Shown here one piece after another: positions 32,828 to 41,321 of a stretch of DNA of 64,000 nt. The translations under genes were made by a program, and so were the position numbers. The DNA lies in the NCBI RefSeq assembly GCF_044872765.1, contig NZ_CP085253.1, positions 1,860,001 through 1,924,000 on the forward strand. The letters are read 5' to 3'. This DNA is from Micrococcus sp023147585 (GTDB lineage: Bacteria > Actinomycetota > Actinomycetes > Actinomycetales > Micrococcaceae). Below the pieces are notes generated by a model. That model did no database searches, had not been told where the DNA came from, and saw nothing but the letters and a program-made list of their open reading frames with translations. The first letter of the stretch is position 1; every line of letters begins with the position of its first letter.

Positions 32828-34354
32828 GTGACCTCCCAGAACTCCACGCCCTCGCAGCCCGCCGCCGTCGACCACCACGACCAGCAGGCCGTCCGCGCCG
32901 CCAAGCGCGAGCAGCTGCTGGCCGCGGGCCGCGAGGCCTACCCGGTCCAGGTGCCTCGCACGCACTCCCTCGCCGCCGTCCGGGCCGAGTTCGACGGCAA
33001 GCACGAGGCCGGGTGGGAGGAGGGACCCGAGGTCTCCGTCACCGGCCGCGTGGTGTTCCTGCGCAACACGGGCAAGCTGTGCTTCGCCACGCTGCAGGAG
33101 ACCGGGGAGACCGGCGCGGCCGTGCGCCTGCAGGTCATGGTGTCCCTGGCCGAGGTGGGCGAGGAGTCCCTGGCCGAGTGGAAGAAGGCCGTGGACCTCG
33201 GCGACTTCCTCTCCGTCACCGGGCGCGTGATCGTCTCGCGCCGCGGCGAGCTGTCCATCCAGGCCACCGCATGGGAGATGGCCTCGAAGGCGCTGCGTCC
33301 GCTGCCCGTGCTGCACGCCGACCTCAACGAAGAGACCCGCGTGCGCCAGCGCTACGCGGACCTGATCGTGCGCGACGAGGCCCGCGAGATGGTCTACCGG
33401 CGCGCCAAGGTCACGGCCGCCGTGCGCCGCACGCTCGAGGGCCACGGCTACGTGGAGGTGGAGACCCCCATGCTCCAGCTCGTCCACGGCGGCGCCCAGG
33501 CCCGCCCGTTCGAGACGCACCTCAACGCGTTCGACCAGCCGATGACGCTGCGCATCGCCACCGAGCTCTACCTCAAGCGCGCCGTGGTCGGCGGGATCGA
33601 GCGCGTCTACGAGATCGGCCGCGTGTTCCGCAACGAGGGCGTGGACTCCACGCACTCCCCTGAGTTCACCACCCTCGAGTCCTATGAGGCGTGGGCGGAC
33701 ATGCACGTGATGGCCGAGCGCATGCAGGAGATCATCCTCAACGCCGCGGACGCCGTGGGCGCCGGCCGGCGCCTCGAGACCGCCAAGGGCGTCATCGACC
33801 TCGACGGCGAGTGGGCGTGGGTCTCCGTGTACCCGGGCCTGTCCGAGGCCGTGGGCCGGGAGGTCACCCCGGAGACCGACGCCGAGACCCTGCGCGCGAT
33901 CGCCGCGGAGCACGCGGTCAAGGTGGACCCGAAGTGGGACGCCCAGAAGCTGGTGATCGAGCTCTTCGGCGAGATCGTGGAGCCCACCCTGATGAACCCC
34001 ACGTTCGTGTACGACTATCCGCCGGCAGCCCAGCCGCTGGCCCGGCCCCACCGGGACGACGACCGTGTGATCGAGGCGTGGGACCTGATCATCGGCGGCA
34101 TGGAGCGCGGCACCGCGTTCTCCGAGCTGATCGATCCCGTGGTCCAGCGGGAGCGCCTCACCGCGCAGTCCCTCAAGGCCGCCGCCGGCGACGACGAGGC
34201 CATGCAGCTGGACGAGGACTTCCTCCGGGCCCTCGAATACGGCGCTCCGCCGATGGGCGGAATCGGTCTGGGAATCGACCGCCTGGTGATGCTCTTCACG
34301 GACGCGGGAATCCGGGAGACCATCCTCTTCCCGCTGCTGAAGCCGGAGGCCTGA
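32828..34354 (+). CDS. lysS: lysyl-tRNA synthetase, class II
   Basis: LysS charges tRNA-Lys. The 508-residue protein has an N-terminal OB-fold anticodon-binding domain (about 65-150) and the class II catalytic domain with motif 2 ERVYEIGRVFRNEGVDSTH near 257-275 and motif 3 GGIGLGIDRLVMLF near 476-489. A stretch around EWAWVSVYPGLSEAVGREVTP (near 325-345) matches the actinobacterial variant. The gene starts with GTG. The lysS-lsr2-clpC order is typical of Actinobacteria. Confidence 0.95.
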   Translation: MTSQNSTPSQPAAVDHHDQQAVRAAKREQLLAAGREAYPVQVPRTHSLAAVRAEFDGKHEAGWEEGPEVSVTGRVVFLRNTGKLCFATLQETGETGAAVRLQVMVSLAEVGEESLAEWKKAVDLGDFLSVTGRVIVSRRGELSIQATAWEMASKALRPLPVLHADLNEETRVRQRYADLIVRDEAREMVYRRAKVTAAVRRTLEGHGYVEVETPMLQLVHGGAQARPFETHLNAFDQPMTLRIATELYLKRAVVGGIERVYEIGRVFRNEGVDSTHSPEFTTLESYEAWADMHVMAERMQEIILNAADAVGAGRRLETAKGVIDLDGEWAWVSVYPGLSEAVGREVTPETDAETLRAIAAEHAVKVDPKWDAQKLVIELFGEIVEPTLMNPTFVYDYPPAAQPLARPHRDDDRVIEAWDLIIGGMERGTAFSELIDPVVQRERLTAQSLKAAAGDDEAMQLDEDFLRALEYGAPPMGGIGLGIDRLVMLFTDAGIRETILFPLLKPEA

Positions 34355-34357
34355 CCC

Positions 34358-34570
34358 GTGGAGGTCTTCTGGGAGTATTTCTCGGTCCTCGCCCCGTCGG
34401 TGGGGCTCGCGCTCATCTTCTGGCTCGTCATGCGCTCGCTCCTGCGGGCCGACTCCGCGGAGCGCGAGACCATGACCCGGCGCGTGACCGGACGTGACGC
34501 CCGTGCGGCGCGCGAGGAGCAGGAGGCCGCCGAGTGGGCCGCCCGCCGGCGCTCCGACCCGCCGCGCTGA
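34358..34570 (+). CDS. small single-pass membrane protein
   Basis: The 70-residue protein has one membrane helix (about 8-28: VLAPSVGLALIFWLVMRSLL) and a charged cytoplasmic tail rich in Arg and Glu. It begins three bases after the lysS stop, so it is co-transcribed with lysS. Small membrane proteins of this kind between lysS and lsr2 are seen in other Micrococcaceae. No function is recognised. Confidence 0.65.
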   Translation: MEVFWEYFSVLAPSVGLALIFWLVMRSLLRADSAERETMTRRVTGRDARAAREEQEAAEWAARRRSDPPR

Positions 34571-34689
34571 GCGCGGCGCCGGCCGTGGCTCCCACCACCG
34601 CGCATCGGCATTTCCTGCCCGAGAATCCCACTCCCTGGGCGTCCGCCATGAATCCGGACAATGGGCGAGGCCGACCCGTCGGCTTGGGC

Positions 34690-34695
34690 TATTGT
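34690..34695 (+). promoter_or_regulatory. possible -10 of lsr2
   Basis: TATTGT lies in an unusually AT-rich patch (34688-34705) about 117 bases before lsr2, which would give a long leader. No clear -35 is seen. Confidence 0.3.
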
Positions 34696-34811
34696 TATTG
34701 CCATCTCGCGTGCCCGGAGGCGTGTCCCCATCGTCGGCGGAACATCCCGGCGGATGGTTGAATCCGGTGTCGGATGCACGAGAGCAAGCGATCAGGAAGT
34801 GGGAATCGGCA

Positions 34812-35114
34812 ATGGCACAGAAGGTAGAAGTAGTTCTCGTGGATGATCTCGATGGTTCGGCCGCAGTGGAGACCGTGAACTTCGCCCTGGACGGGCGCAA
34901 CTACGAGGTGGACCTCTCGGAGGAGCACGCTCGCGAGCTGCGCGACTTCCTGAAGCCCTACATGAAGAAGGGCCGGGCGGTGGCCCCGCCGTCGCCCAAG
35001 GTCGAGGCCGCGGAGATCCGCAAGTGGGCTGCGGACAACGGCTACGAGGTCTCCAGCCGCGGTCGCCTCCACCGCGACGTCGTGGAGGCCTACCGCAACT
35101 CGAAGCGCAAGTGA
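34812..35114 (+). CDS. lsr2: Lsr2 nucleoid-associated protein
   Basis: Lsr2 is an H-NS-like protein of Actinobacteria that bridges DNA and silences AT-rich genes, including acquired ones. The 100-residue protein has the N-terminal oligomerisation domain (MAQKVEVVLVDDLDG...) and a C-terminal AT-hook-like DNA-binding domain with EIRKWAADNGYEVSSRGRL near 70-88, where RGR inserts into the minor groove. It lies between lysS and clpC as usual. The 240-base gap upstream has the lowest GC of this region, which might allow self-binding. Confidence 0.95.
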   Translation: MAQKVEVVLVDDLDGSAAVETVNFALDGRNYEVDLSEEHARELRDFLKPYMKKGRAVAPPSPKVEAAEIRKWAADNGYEVSSRGRLHRDVVEAYRNSKRK

Positions 35115-35172
35115 TCCGCATCCCGCGGTGAACCGCGACCCGGCCCCGCGCACGCGGCGCCGGACCCGACGA

Positions 35173-35220
35173 CGACGGGCGGCCGTCTCGCTTCTCCCAG
35201 GGGCGAACAGCCGCCCGTCG
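35173..35220 (+). terminator. hairpin after lsr2
   Basis: CGACGGGCGGC (35173-35183) and GCCGCCCGTCG (35210-35220) can pair across a 26-base loop, between lsr2 and the clpC promoter. Confidence 0.5.
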
Positions 35221-35236
35221 GCGTTCCCGCGGTGCG

Positions 35237-35242
35237 TAGTGT
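35237..35242 (+). promoter_or_regulatory. -10 element of clpC
   Basis: TAGTGT lies 29 bases before the ATG and gives a short leader with a CGAGGAG ribosome-binding site. Confidence 0.4.
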
Positions 35243-35271
35243 CGTGCTCGACCAGACGAGGAGTGTGCCCC

Positions 35272-37815
35272 ATGTTCGAGAGATTCACCGACCGCGCCCG
35301 GCGCGTCGTGGTGCTCGCCCAGGAAGAGGCGCGCATGCTGAACCACAGCTACATCGGCACCGAGCACATCCTGCTCGGGCTCATCCACGAGGGTGAGGGC
35401 GTCGCCGCCAAGGCGTTGGAGTCCATGGACATCTCCCTGGGCGCCGTCCGCGAGAAGGTCCAGGAGGACATCGGCCAGGGGCAGCAGAACCCGCCCGGCC
35501 ACATCCCCTTCACCCCGCGCGCCAAGAAGGTGCTCGAGCTGTCGCTGCGCGAGGCCCTGCAGCTGGGCCACAACTACATCGGCACGGAGCACATCCTGCT
35601 CGGCCTGATCCGCGAGGGCGAGGGCGTCGCCGCCCAGGTCCTCGTGAAGCTCGGCGCGGACCTCAACCGCGTGCGCCAGACCGTCATCCAGCTCCTCTCC
35701 GGCTACCAGGGCGGCGCCCAGGGCGGCAAGGAGACCGCGGGCGCCGGCGTGGGCGCGGGCAGCGACGCCGGCCAGAACGCCGGCTCCGTCGTGCTGGACC
35801 AGTTCGGCCGCAACCTCACCGCCGCCGCGCACGACGGCAAGCTGGACCCGGTGATCGGCCGGGCCGGCGAGATGGAGCGGGTCATGCAGGTGCTCTCCCG
35901 CCGCACCAAGAACAACCCAGTGCTGATCGGCGAGCCCGGCGTCGGCAAGACCGCCGTCGTCGAGGGCCTGGCCCAGGCGATCGAGCGCGGCGACGTCCCG
36001 GAGACCCTCAAGGACAAGCAGCTCTACTCGCTGGACCTCGGCTCCCTCGTGGCGGGCTCGCGCTACCGCGGCGACTTCGAGGAGCGCCTCAAGAAGGTGC
36101 TCAAGGAGATCCGCACCCGCGGCGACATCATCCTGTTCATCGACGAGATCCACACCCTCGTCGGCGCGGGCGCCGCGGAGGGCGCGATCGACGCCGCCAG
36201 CATCCTCAAGCCGATGCTGGCCCGCGGCGAGCTGCAGACCATCGGCGCCACCACGCTGGACGAGTACCGCAAGCACATCGAGAAGGACGCCGCGCTCGAG
36301 CGCCGCTTCCAGCCCATCCAGGTCCCCGAGCCGTCCGTCGCGGACGCCACCGAGATCCTGCGCGGACTGCGGGACCGCTACGAGGCGCACCACAAGGTCT
36401 CGATCACCGACGGCGCGCTCTCGGCCGCCGCCACCCTCGCGGACCGCTACGTCTCGGACCGCCATCTGCCGGACAAGGCGATCGACCTGATCGACGAGGC
36501 CGGCGCGCGCCTGCGCATCCGCCGCATGACCGTGCCGCCGGAGATCAAGGCCTACGAGTCCCGGATCGCGGAGGTGCGCACCCAGAAGGAGGCCGCCATC
36601 GACGGCCAGGACTTCGAGGGCGCGGCCCGCCTGCGGGACCAGGAGCAGCAGCTCGAGGACGAGCGGAGGCAGAAGGAGGAGGCGTGGCGCACCGGCGCCG
36701 ACGCCGACGTCGCCACGGTGGACGAGGACCTCATCGCCGAGGTGCTCTCCAAGTCCACCGGCATCCCCGTGTTCAAGCTGACCGAGGAGGAGACCGACCG
36801 CCTCAAGCACATGGAGGCCGAGCTCCACCAGCGCGTCATCGGCCAGGACGAGGCCATCAAGTCCCTGTCCCGCGCGATCCGCCGTACCCGCGCCGGCCTG
36901 AAGGACCCGAACCGCCCCTCGGGGTCGTTCATCTTCGCCGGCCCCACGGGCGTGGGCAAGACGGAGCTGGCCAAGTCCCTCGCCGAGTTCCTCTTCGGGG
37001 ACGAGGACGCGCTCATCACCCTGGACATGTCCGAGTTCCAGGAGAAGCACACCGTCTCGCGCCTCTTCGGCGCCCCTCCCGGCTACGTGGGCTACGAGGA
37101 GGGCGGCCAGCTGACCGAGAAGGTGCGGCGCCGTCCGTTCTCCGTGGTGCTGTTCGACGAGGTGGAGAAGGCCCACGCGGACCTCTTCAACTCGCTGCTG
37201 CAGATCCTCGAGGACGGCCGCCTGACCGACTCGCAGGGCCGTGTGGTGGACTTCAAGAACACCGTGATCATCATGACCACCAACCTGGGCACCCGGGACA
37301 TCTCCAAGGGCGTCATGACGGGCTTCCAGTCCAGCGCGGACACCTCCACCGGCTACGAGCGGATGAAGGGCAAGGTCCGCGAGGAGCTGCGCCAGCACTT
37401 CCGCCCCGAGTTCCTCAACCGGGTGGACGACGTCATCGTCTTCCCGCAGCTGAAGAAGGAGGAGATCGTCCAGATCGTGGACCTCTTCGTGGCCCGGCTG
37501 CAGAAGCGCCTGGACGAGAAGGGCCTCACCGTGGAGCTCTCCCAGGCGGCGAAGGACCTGCTCGCCGAGCGAGGCTACGACCCGGCCATGGGTGCCCGCC
37601 CGCTGCGCCGCACCATCCAGCAGATGGTGGAGGACCAGCTCTCGGAGAAGATCCTCTTCGGCGAGATCCCGGCCGGCTCCACGATCCACGTGGGGGTGAC
37701 CGGCGAGGGGGAGTCCGCCGAGCTGACCTTCGAGTTCACCGGCGGCCGCGCCGCGCTCGACGGCGAGGAGCTGGCCGCGCTCGAGGCCGGCCTCGGCTCC
37801 ACCGGCACGGACTGA
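35272..37815 (+). CDS. clpC: ATP-dependent Clp protease ATP-binding subunit ClpC
   Basis: ClpC unfolds proteins and feeds them to ClpP, and also acts as a chaperone. The 847-residue protein has two N-domain repeats (about 1-150), a first AAA+ module with Walker A GEPGVGKT near 221, a middle domain with a UVR-like segment (FEGAARLRDQEQQLEDE near 447), and a second AAA+ module with GPTGVGKTELAK near 557. The ClpP-contacting loop falls in the usual place in module 2. In Actinobacteria ClpC is normally essential. A strong hairpin closes the gene. Confidence 0.95.
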   Translation: MFERFTDRARRVVVLAQEEARMLNHSYIGTEHILLGLIHEGEGVAAKALESMDISLGAVREKVQEDIGQGQQNPPGHIPFTPRAKKVLELSLREALQLGHNYIGTEHILLGLIREGEGVAAQVLVKLGADLNRVRQTVIQLLSGYQGGAQGGKETAGAGVGAGSDAGQNAGSVVLDQFGRNLTAAAHDGKLDPVIGRAGEMERVMQVLSRRTKNNPVLIGEPGVGKTAVVEGLAQAIERGDVPETLKDKQLYSLDLGSLVAGSRYRGDFEERLKKVLKEIRTRGDIILFIDEIHTLVGAGAAEGAIDAASILKPMLARGELQTIGATTLDEYRKHIEKDAALERRFQPIQVPEPSVADATEILRGLRDRYEAHHKVSITDGALSAAATLADRYVSDRHLPDKAIDLIDEAGARLRIRRMTVPPEIKAYESRIAEVRTQKEAAIDGQDFEGAARLRDQEQQLEDERRQKEEAWRTGADADVATVDEDLIAEVLSKSTGIPVFKLTEEETDRLKHMEAELHQRVIGQDEAIKSLSRAIRRTRAGLKDPNRPSGSFIFAGPTGVGKTELAKSLAEFLFGDEDALITLDMSEFQEKHTVSRLFGAPPGYVGYEEGGQLTEKVRRRPFSVVLFDEVEKAHADLFNSLLQILEDGRLTDSQGRVVDFKNTVIIMTTNLGTRDISKGVMTGFQSSADTSTGYERMKGKVREELRQHFRPEFLNRVDDVIVFPQLKKEEIVQIVDLFVARLQKRLDEKGLTVELSQAAKDLLAERGYDPAMGARPLRRTIQQMVEDQLSEKILFGEIPAGSTIHVGVTGEGESAELTFEFTGGRAALDGEELAALEAGLGSTGTD

Positions 37816-37844
37816 CCCGGTCCTCCGGCGCCGTCCGCGGGCGC

Positions 37845-37890
37845 CACGACGACGGCCGCCCTCGCACGCGCGGGAGCGGCCGTCGTCGTG
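37845..37890 (+). terminator. hairpin terminator of clpC
   Basis: The 15-base arms 37845-37859 (CACGACGACGGCCGC) and 37876-37890 are perfectly complementary with a 16-base loop, 30 bases after clpC. Confidence 0.8.
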
Positions 37891-38062
37891 CGGGGGCTCG
37901 GACGGGGCCGCCGGCGCCGCCTCGGACCGCGGCGGTCCTTCCTGTGGGCTTCCGGAGAGTCGGTCGGGACCTCTTGACCCGTTCTGTGCCACCCCGTTGA
38001 CTGGCTGATCACAGGGCGCGTCGCATGAGGCGGCCGGCAGGATGACCAGGAGGAGCAGACAC

Positions 38063-38266
38063 ATGGCTGACATCCAGAACTCGATGGACAAGGTGGCGGG
38101 CAAGGCCAAGGAGGGCCTCGGCAAGGTCTCCGGTGACGACGAGATGCGCGCCGAGGGCACCACGCAGTCCACCGCCGCCGACGCCAAGGGTGCCATGCAG
38201 GATGCGGGCGACAAGCTCAAGGGTGCCGCCCAGGGCATCAAGGACGGCCTGACCGACGGTCGCTGA
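38063..38266 (+). CDS. CsbD family stress protein
   Basis: The 67-residue protein is a CsbD-type general stress protein: ADIQNSMDKVAGKAKEGLGKVSGDDEMRAEG near the N-terminus and the DKLKGAAQGIKDGLTD C-terminal helix are typical. In Bacillus csbD is under the general stress sigma factor; its action is unknown. AGGAGG lies ten bases before the ATG. The reading frame remains open for 39 codons past the TGA, described among the findings. Confidence 0.88.
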   Translation: MADIQNSMDKVAGKAKEGLGKVSGDDEMRAEGTTQSTAADAKGAMQDAGDKLKGAAQGIKDGLTDGR

Positions 38267-38449
38267 CGCGATCCGGCGGTCAGCCTGTCCGCGCCGCACT
38301 CCGACACCGATTCGACGATCGACGCCGTGCAGGAGCAGGTGCTGAGCCAGGGCGCCGCCACCGTGCAGACCGACGGCGACCTCTGACTCGGCCACGACAG
38401 ATCGCTGACGGGCACTCGCCCGTCGGGCTCATCCCCGAAGGAGAACACC

Positions 38450-38641
38450 ATGGACATGAACAAGATCGGCGACCTCGCCAACCAGCACTCCGACAAGGTC
38501 AACAGCGCCGTGGACGGCGCCCAGGAGCAGCACGCCGACAAGCTCGGCGAGCACGCGGGCCTGGTGAACAAGGGCGTCGACGGCGCCCAGGAGAAGTTCC
38601 TGAACGACTCCGAGGAGCAGTCCGGCGGCACCCCCGCCTGA
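38450..38641 (+). CDS. Rv0909-like small protein (putative antitoxin family)
   Basis: The 63-residue acidic protein has a helical repeat of the form QHSDKVNSAVDGAQEQHADKLGEHAG. It resembles the Rv0909/MT0933 family, labelled putative antitoxins because the mycobacterial member is paired with a toxin. No toxin partner (Rv0910-like START protein) is next to it here; the only SRPBCC protein in the window is at 26656. GAAGGAGA precedes the ATG. A stress role together with CsbD is possible. Confidence 0.65.
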   Translation: MDMNKIGDLANQHSDKVNSAVDGAQEQHADKLGEHAGLVNKGVDGAQEKFLNDSEEQSGGTPA

Positions 38642-38701
38642 GCTCCTCCGCTCCGCGTCGGCCTCCACCCTGGACTCCCGGGCGGGGGCCGACGTGCGTC
38701 C

Positions 38702-38707
38702 TAGACT
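38702..38707 (+). promoter_or_regulatory. -10 element of the N-acetylglutamate synthase gene (leaderless)
   Basis: TAGACT ends seven bases before the ATG at 38715. Confidence 0.6.
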
Positions 38708-38714
38708 GGACCCC

Positions 38715-39230
38715 ATGCCCGCCGACCCCCAGCTGACCCTGCGCCTCGCGCGCACGCAGGACGTGCCCGCCATCCAGGCCCTGGTGCAGCCCCTCGCGGA
38801 GGAGCGCGTCCTCCTGCAGAAGGAGGCGGTGGCGTACTACGAGGCCATCCAGGAGTTCCTGGTGGTCGAGGACGAGGCGGGAGCCCTCGCCGGGTTCGGG
38901 GCCCTGCACGTGATGTGGCAGGACCTGGCCGAGGTGCGCACCCTCGCGGTCGCGGACGGCTTCCGCGGCACGGGCGTGGGCCACCGCCTGCTCGGCGCCC
39001 TCCTCGAGCGGGCGCGGGGGATCGGCGTGTCCCGGGTCTTCTGCCTCACCTTCGAGGTGGAGTTCTTCCGCCGGCACGGCTTCGAGGTCATGGCTGACCA
39101 GAGCGCGGTGGACCCCGAGGTGTACGCCGAGCTGCTGCGCTCCACGGACGAGGGTGTGGCCGAGTTCCTCGACCTGGCCCGCGTGAAGCCGAACACGCTC
39201 GGCAACACGCGCATGATCCGTGCGCTCTGA
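38715..39230 (+). CDS. argA: amino-acid N-acetyltransferase (short ArgA-type, GNAT)
   Basis: This 171-residue GNAT enzyme resembles the short N-acetylglutamate synthase of Actinobacteria that makes N-acetylglutamate for arginine synthesis. The acetyl-CoA site is in VRTLAVADGFRGTGVGHRLLGALLE near 76-100, followed by VFCLTFEVEFFRRHGFEVM, characteristic of these ArgA-like proteins. The C-terminal FLDLARVKPNTLGNTRMIR is also typical. It has its own promoter. Other arginine genes are absent from the window. Confidence 0.87.
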   Translation: MPADPQLTLRLARTQDVPAIQALVQPLAEERVLLQKEAVAYYEAIQEFLVVEDEAGALAGFGALHVMWQDLAEVRTLAVADGFRGTGVGHRLLGALLERARGIGVSRVFCLTFEVEFFRRHGFEVMADQSAVDPEVYAELLRSTDEGVAEFLDLARVKPNTLGNTRMIRAL

Positions 39231-39254
39231 GGGGTCTCGGCCCGGGCGGGCGGA

Positions 39255-40184
39255 CTAGGGGAACCGGAGGGCGCCGTCGTCGTCCGCCACGGCGAGCCCG
39301 TCCCGCACGAGCCCGGCGACGCACCGCTCCCACTGCTCGTCCGTGGGCGCGTGTGCGCCCAGGCGTCCGACGGCGGCGGCCCGCTCGCGCACCGCGTCCG
39401 GGGGGAGCCGCCCGTCGGCGCGCAGGGCGGCCATCACGGCGCCCCGCACCTGGCGGTCCGTGCCCGCCCACGCCTGCCCCTTCGGCGCGATCTGCGGCGC
39501 GGGCGAGCCGGCGGCCACCCACGCGCACCGCTCCAGCAGCGGGCAGCGCTCACATGCGGGCGAGCGGGCCGTGCACACGAGGGCGCCCAGCTCCATGACG
39601 GCGGCGTTCCAGCGGTTGGCGTCGTCGGGATCGGCGGGCATGAGGGCGCCTGCCAGGCGCATCTCGGCGCGGGTCAGGGCCTTCGGCGGCAGGGCGGTGC
39701 CGCCCACCGCGCGGGCGAACACCCGCCGCACGTTGGTGTCCACCACGGTCTCCGGGATGCCGAACGCGAAGCTGGAGACCGCCGCGGCCGTGTACTCGCC
39801 CACACCGGGCAGGGCCCGGAGCGCGACGGGGTCCGCGGGCACGCCGCCGCCGTGGCGCTCGACGACGGCGCGCGCCGCCTCCTGCAGCCGCAGCGCCCGC
39901 CGCGGGTAGCCGAGCCGGTCCCACGCGGTGAGCACGTCCGCGGTGGGGGCGGCGGCGAGGTCTGCCGGCGTGGGCCAGCGCTCCATCCACGCCCGCCACC
40001 GCGGGAGCACGCGCACCACGGGTGTCTGCTGGAGCATGATCTCGGAGACGAGCACGCCCCACGGCGGGCAGTCCGGGTCCCGCCACGGCAGGTCCCGGGC
40101 ATGCTGCGCGAACCAGTCCAGCACGGCCGCATGGAGCCCTGCCGGGTCGGCGACCGGCGCGGTCTGCGGGGTGTGGCTGGGCAT
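39255..40184 (-). CDS. mutY: A/G-specific adenine DNA glycosylase
   Basis: MutY removes adenine mispaired with 8-oxoguanine. The 309-residue protein has the catalytic Glu in LVSEIMLQQTPV near 44, the helix-hairpin-helix ALPGVGEYTAAAV near 121-133, the catalytic Asp in VVDTNVRRVFARAV near 145, and the 4Fe-4S motif C-X6-C-X2-C-X5-C near 205-221. The 8-oxoG-recognition domain at the C-terminus is short, with about 85 residues after the cluster, as is common in Actinobacteria. The ATG at 40184 lies seven bases after a TAGAGT hexamer. An insertion sequence begins directly beyond this hexamer. Confidence 0.94.
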   Translation of the reverse strand: MPSHTPQTAPVADPAGLHAAVLDWFAQHARDLPWRDPDCPPWGVLVSEIMLQQTPVVRVLPRWRAWMERWPTPADLAAAPTADVLTAWDRLGYPRRALRLQEAARAVVERHGGGVPADPVALRALPGVGEYTAAAVSSFAFGIPETVVDTNVRRVFARAVGGTALPPKALTRAEMRLAGALMPADPDDANRWNAAVMELGALVCTARSPACERCPLLERCAWVAAGSPAPQIAPKGQAWAGTDRQVRGAVMAALRADGRLPPDAVRERAAAVGRLGAHAPTDEQWERCVAGLVRDGLAVADDDGALRFP

Positions 40185-40191
40185 GGCGTCC

Positions 40192-40197
40192 ACTCTA
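40192..40197 (-). promoter_or_regulatory. -10 element of mutY, at the edge of the IS
   Basis: TAGAGT on the minus strand ends seven bases before the mutY ATG. The IS has entered at the CTAG that overlaps this hexamer, so the original -35 region has been displaced by 1.1 kb. Confidence 0.6.
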
Positions 40198-40198
40198 G

Positions 40199-41289
40199 GT
40201 GTACCCGGTCAGGACGTTGGTGGCACGAGGGAGCTTGAACAAAGGAGAACCTCCGGGTGGGATGTGGCTTGTCTAAGGCCCACATCACAAACCCAGAGGT
40301 TCTCATGTCCCACGGTAGCGCCCGCCTGACCGTTCACGGCCGTCGACTCATCGTCCAACGCCACCAAGCCGGATGGGCTCAAGCCCACATCGCCGCCGCG
40401 ATGGGGGTCTCACGAAAATGCGTGAAAACCTGGATCGACCGGTACGCGTGCGAGGGCGATGCAGGCCTGGCCACGCGTTCCTCCCGCCCCCACACCAGCC
40501 CCACGAGATCTTCTGCAGCCACGGAGCAGGCGGTGCTCGCCGCTCGCGCCGAGCACCGGTACGGGCAGGACCGTCTTGCCCCGCTCACCGGGGTTCCAGC
40601 ACGCACGATCGGCAGGATCCTGCGTCGTCATCACGTGCCCCGCCTGGCCGCATGCGACCCGATCACCGGGGAGGTGATCCGTTCTTCGAAGACGACCACG
40701 CGCCGGTACGAACGAGACCGGCCCGGGGAACTGGTCCACGTGGACGTGAAGAAGCTGGGCAAGATCCCCGAGGGCGGGGGCTGGAGAGCACGAGGACGCG
40801 CGGCGACCGAGGCTGAGAAAGGCCGGCGCCCCAAGATCGGATACGACTACGTGCACGCGATGGTCGATGACCATTCCCGCCTGGCCTACGCCGAGGTCCT
40901 GGCCGACGAGACCGGGCAGACGTGCGCGGGATTCCTGCAGCGGGCCGCGGCGTACTTCGCCTCTCGGGGGATCACGAGGATCGAGCGTGTCATCACGGAC
41001 AACGCGTTCGCGTATCGCCATAGTGCAGCGTTCCGGGCCGCGGTGGCCGGGCTCGGGGCCAGGCAGAAGTTCATCCGCCCGCACTGCCCGTGGCAGAACG
41101 GCAAGGTCGAGCGGTTCAACCGGACGCTGGCGATCGAGTGGGCCTACCGGCAGGTGTTCACCTCCAGTGCTCACCGACAGGACGCGCTTGCCCCGTGGTT
41201 GGAGTACTACAACACTGAGCGGGGTCACGCCGCGCTCGGAGGACACCCGCCCATGAACCGGGTGCCACCAACCTCATGACCGGGTACAC
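40199..41289 (+). mobile_element. complete IS481-family insertion sequence
   Basis: The element is 1091 bp long. Its ends form inverted repeats of 28 bases with two mismatches (40199-40226 and 41262-41289), beginning GTGTACCCGGTCA. A CTAG tetranucleotide flanks both ends (40195-40198 and 41290-41293), consistent with target duplication; IS481 elements are known to prefer CTAG. The single transposase gene is intact, so the element may be active. Confidence 0.92.
40305..41279 (+). CDS. IS481 family transposase
   Basis: The 324-residue transposase has an N-terminal helix-turn-helix (VQRHQAGWAQAHIAAAMGVS near 20-40, then VKTWIDRY) and an integrase-type DDE core: Asp in VHVDVKKLGK near 147, Asp in VITDNAFAYR near 232 and Glu in GKVERFNRTL near 269. 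Its C-terminus lies within the right inverted repeat. AGAGG before the ATG at 40305 supports this start. No stop or frameshift disrupts it. Confidence 0.95.
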   Translation: MSHGSARLTVHGRRLIVQRHQAGWAQAHIAAAMGVSRKCVKTWIDRYACEGDAGLATRSSRPHTSPTRSSAATEQAVLAARAEHRYGQDRLAPLTGVPARTIGRILRRHHVPRLAACDPITGEVIRSSKTTTRRYERDRPGELVHVDVKKLGKIPEGGGWRARGRAATEAEKGRRPKIGYDYVHAMVDDHSRLAYAEVLADETGQTCAGFLQRAAAYFASRGITRIERVITDNAFAYRHSAAFRAAVAGLGARQKFIRPHCPWQNGKVERFNRTLAIEWAYRQVFTSSAHRQDALAPWLEYYNTERGHAALGGHPPMNRVPPTS

Positions 41290-41308
41290 CTAGGACGGCG
41301 CCGCGGCC

Positions 41309-41314
41309 TACCCT
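41309..41314 (+). promoter_or_regulatory. -10 element of the Ser/Pro-rich protein gene (leaderless)
   Basis: TACCCT ends seven bases before the ATG at 41322. Its -35 position now lies at the right end of the IS. Confidence 0.5.
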
Positions 41315-41321
41315 GGAACGC

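Noticed and set aside
35114..35271. ClgR-type operator before clpC (CGC...GCG half sites around 35188-35206)
   Set aside because: The spacing of the half sites does not match the short-spacer motif known for ClgR.
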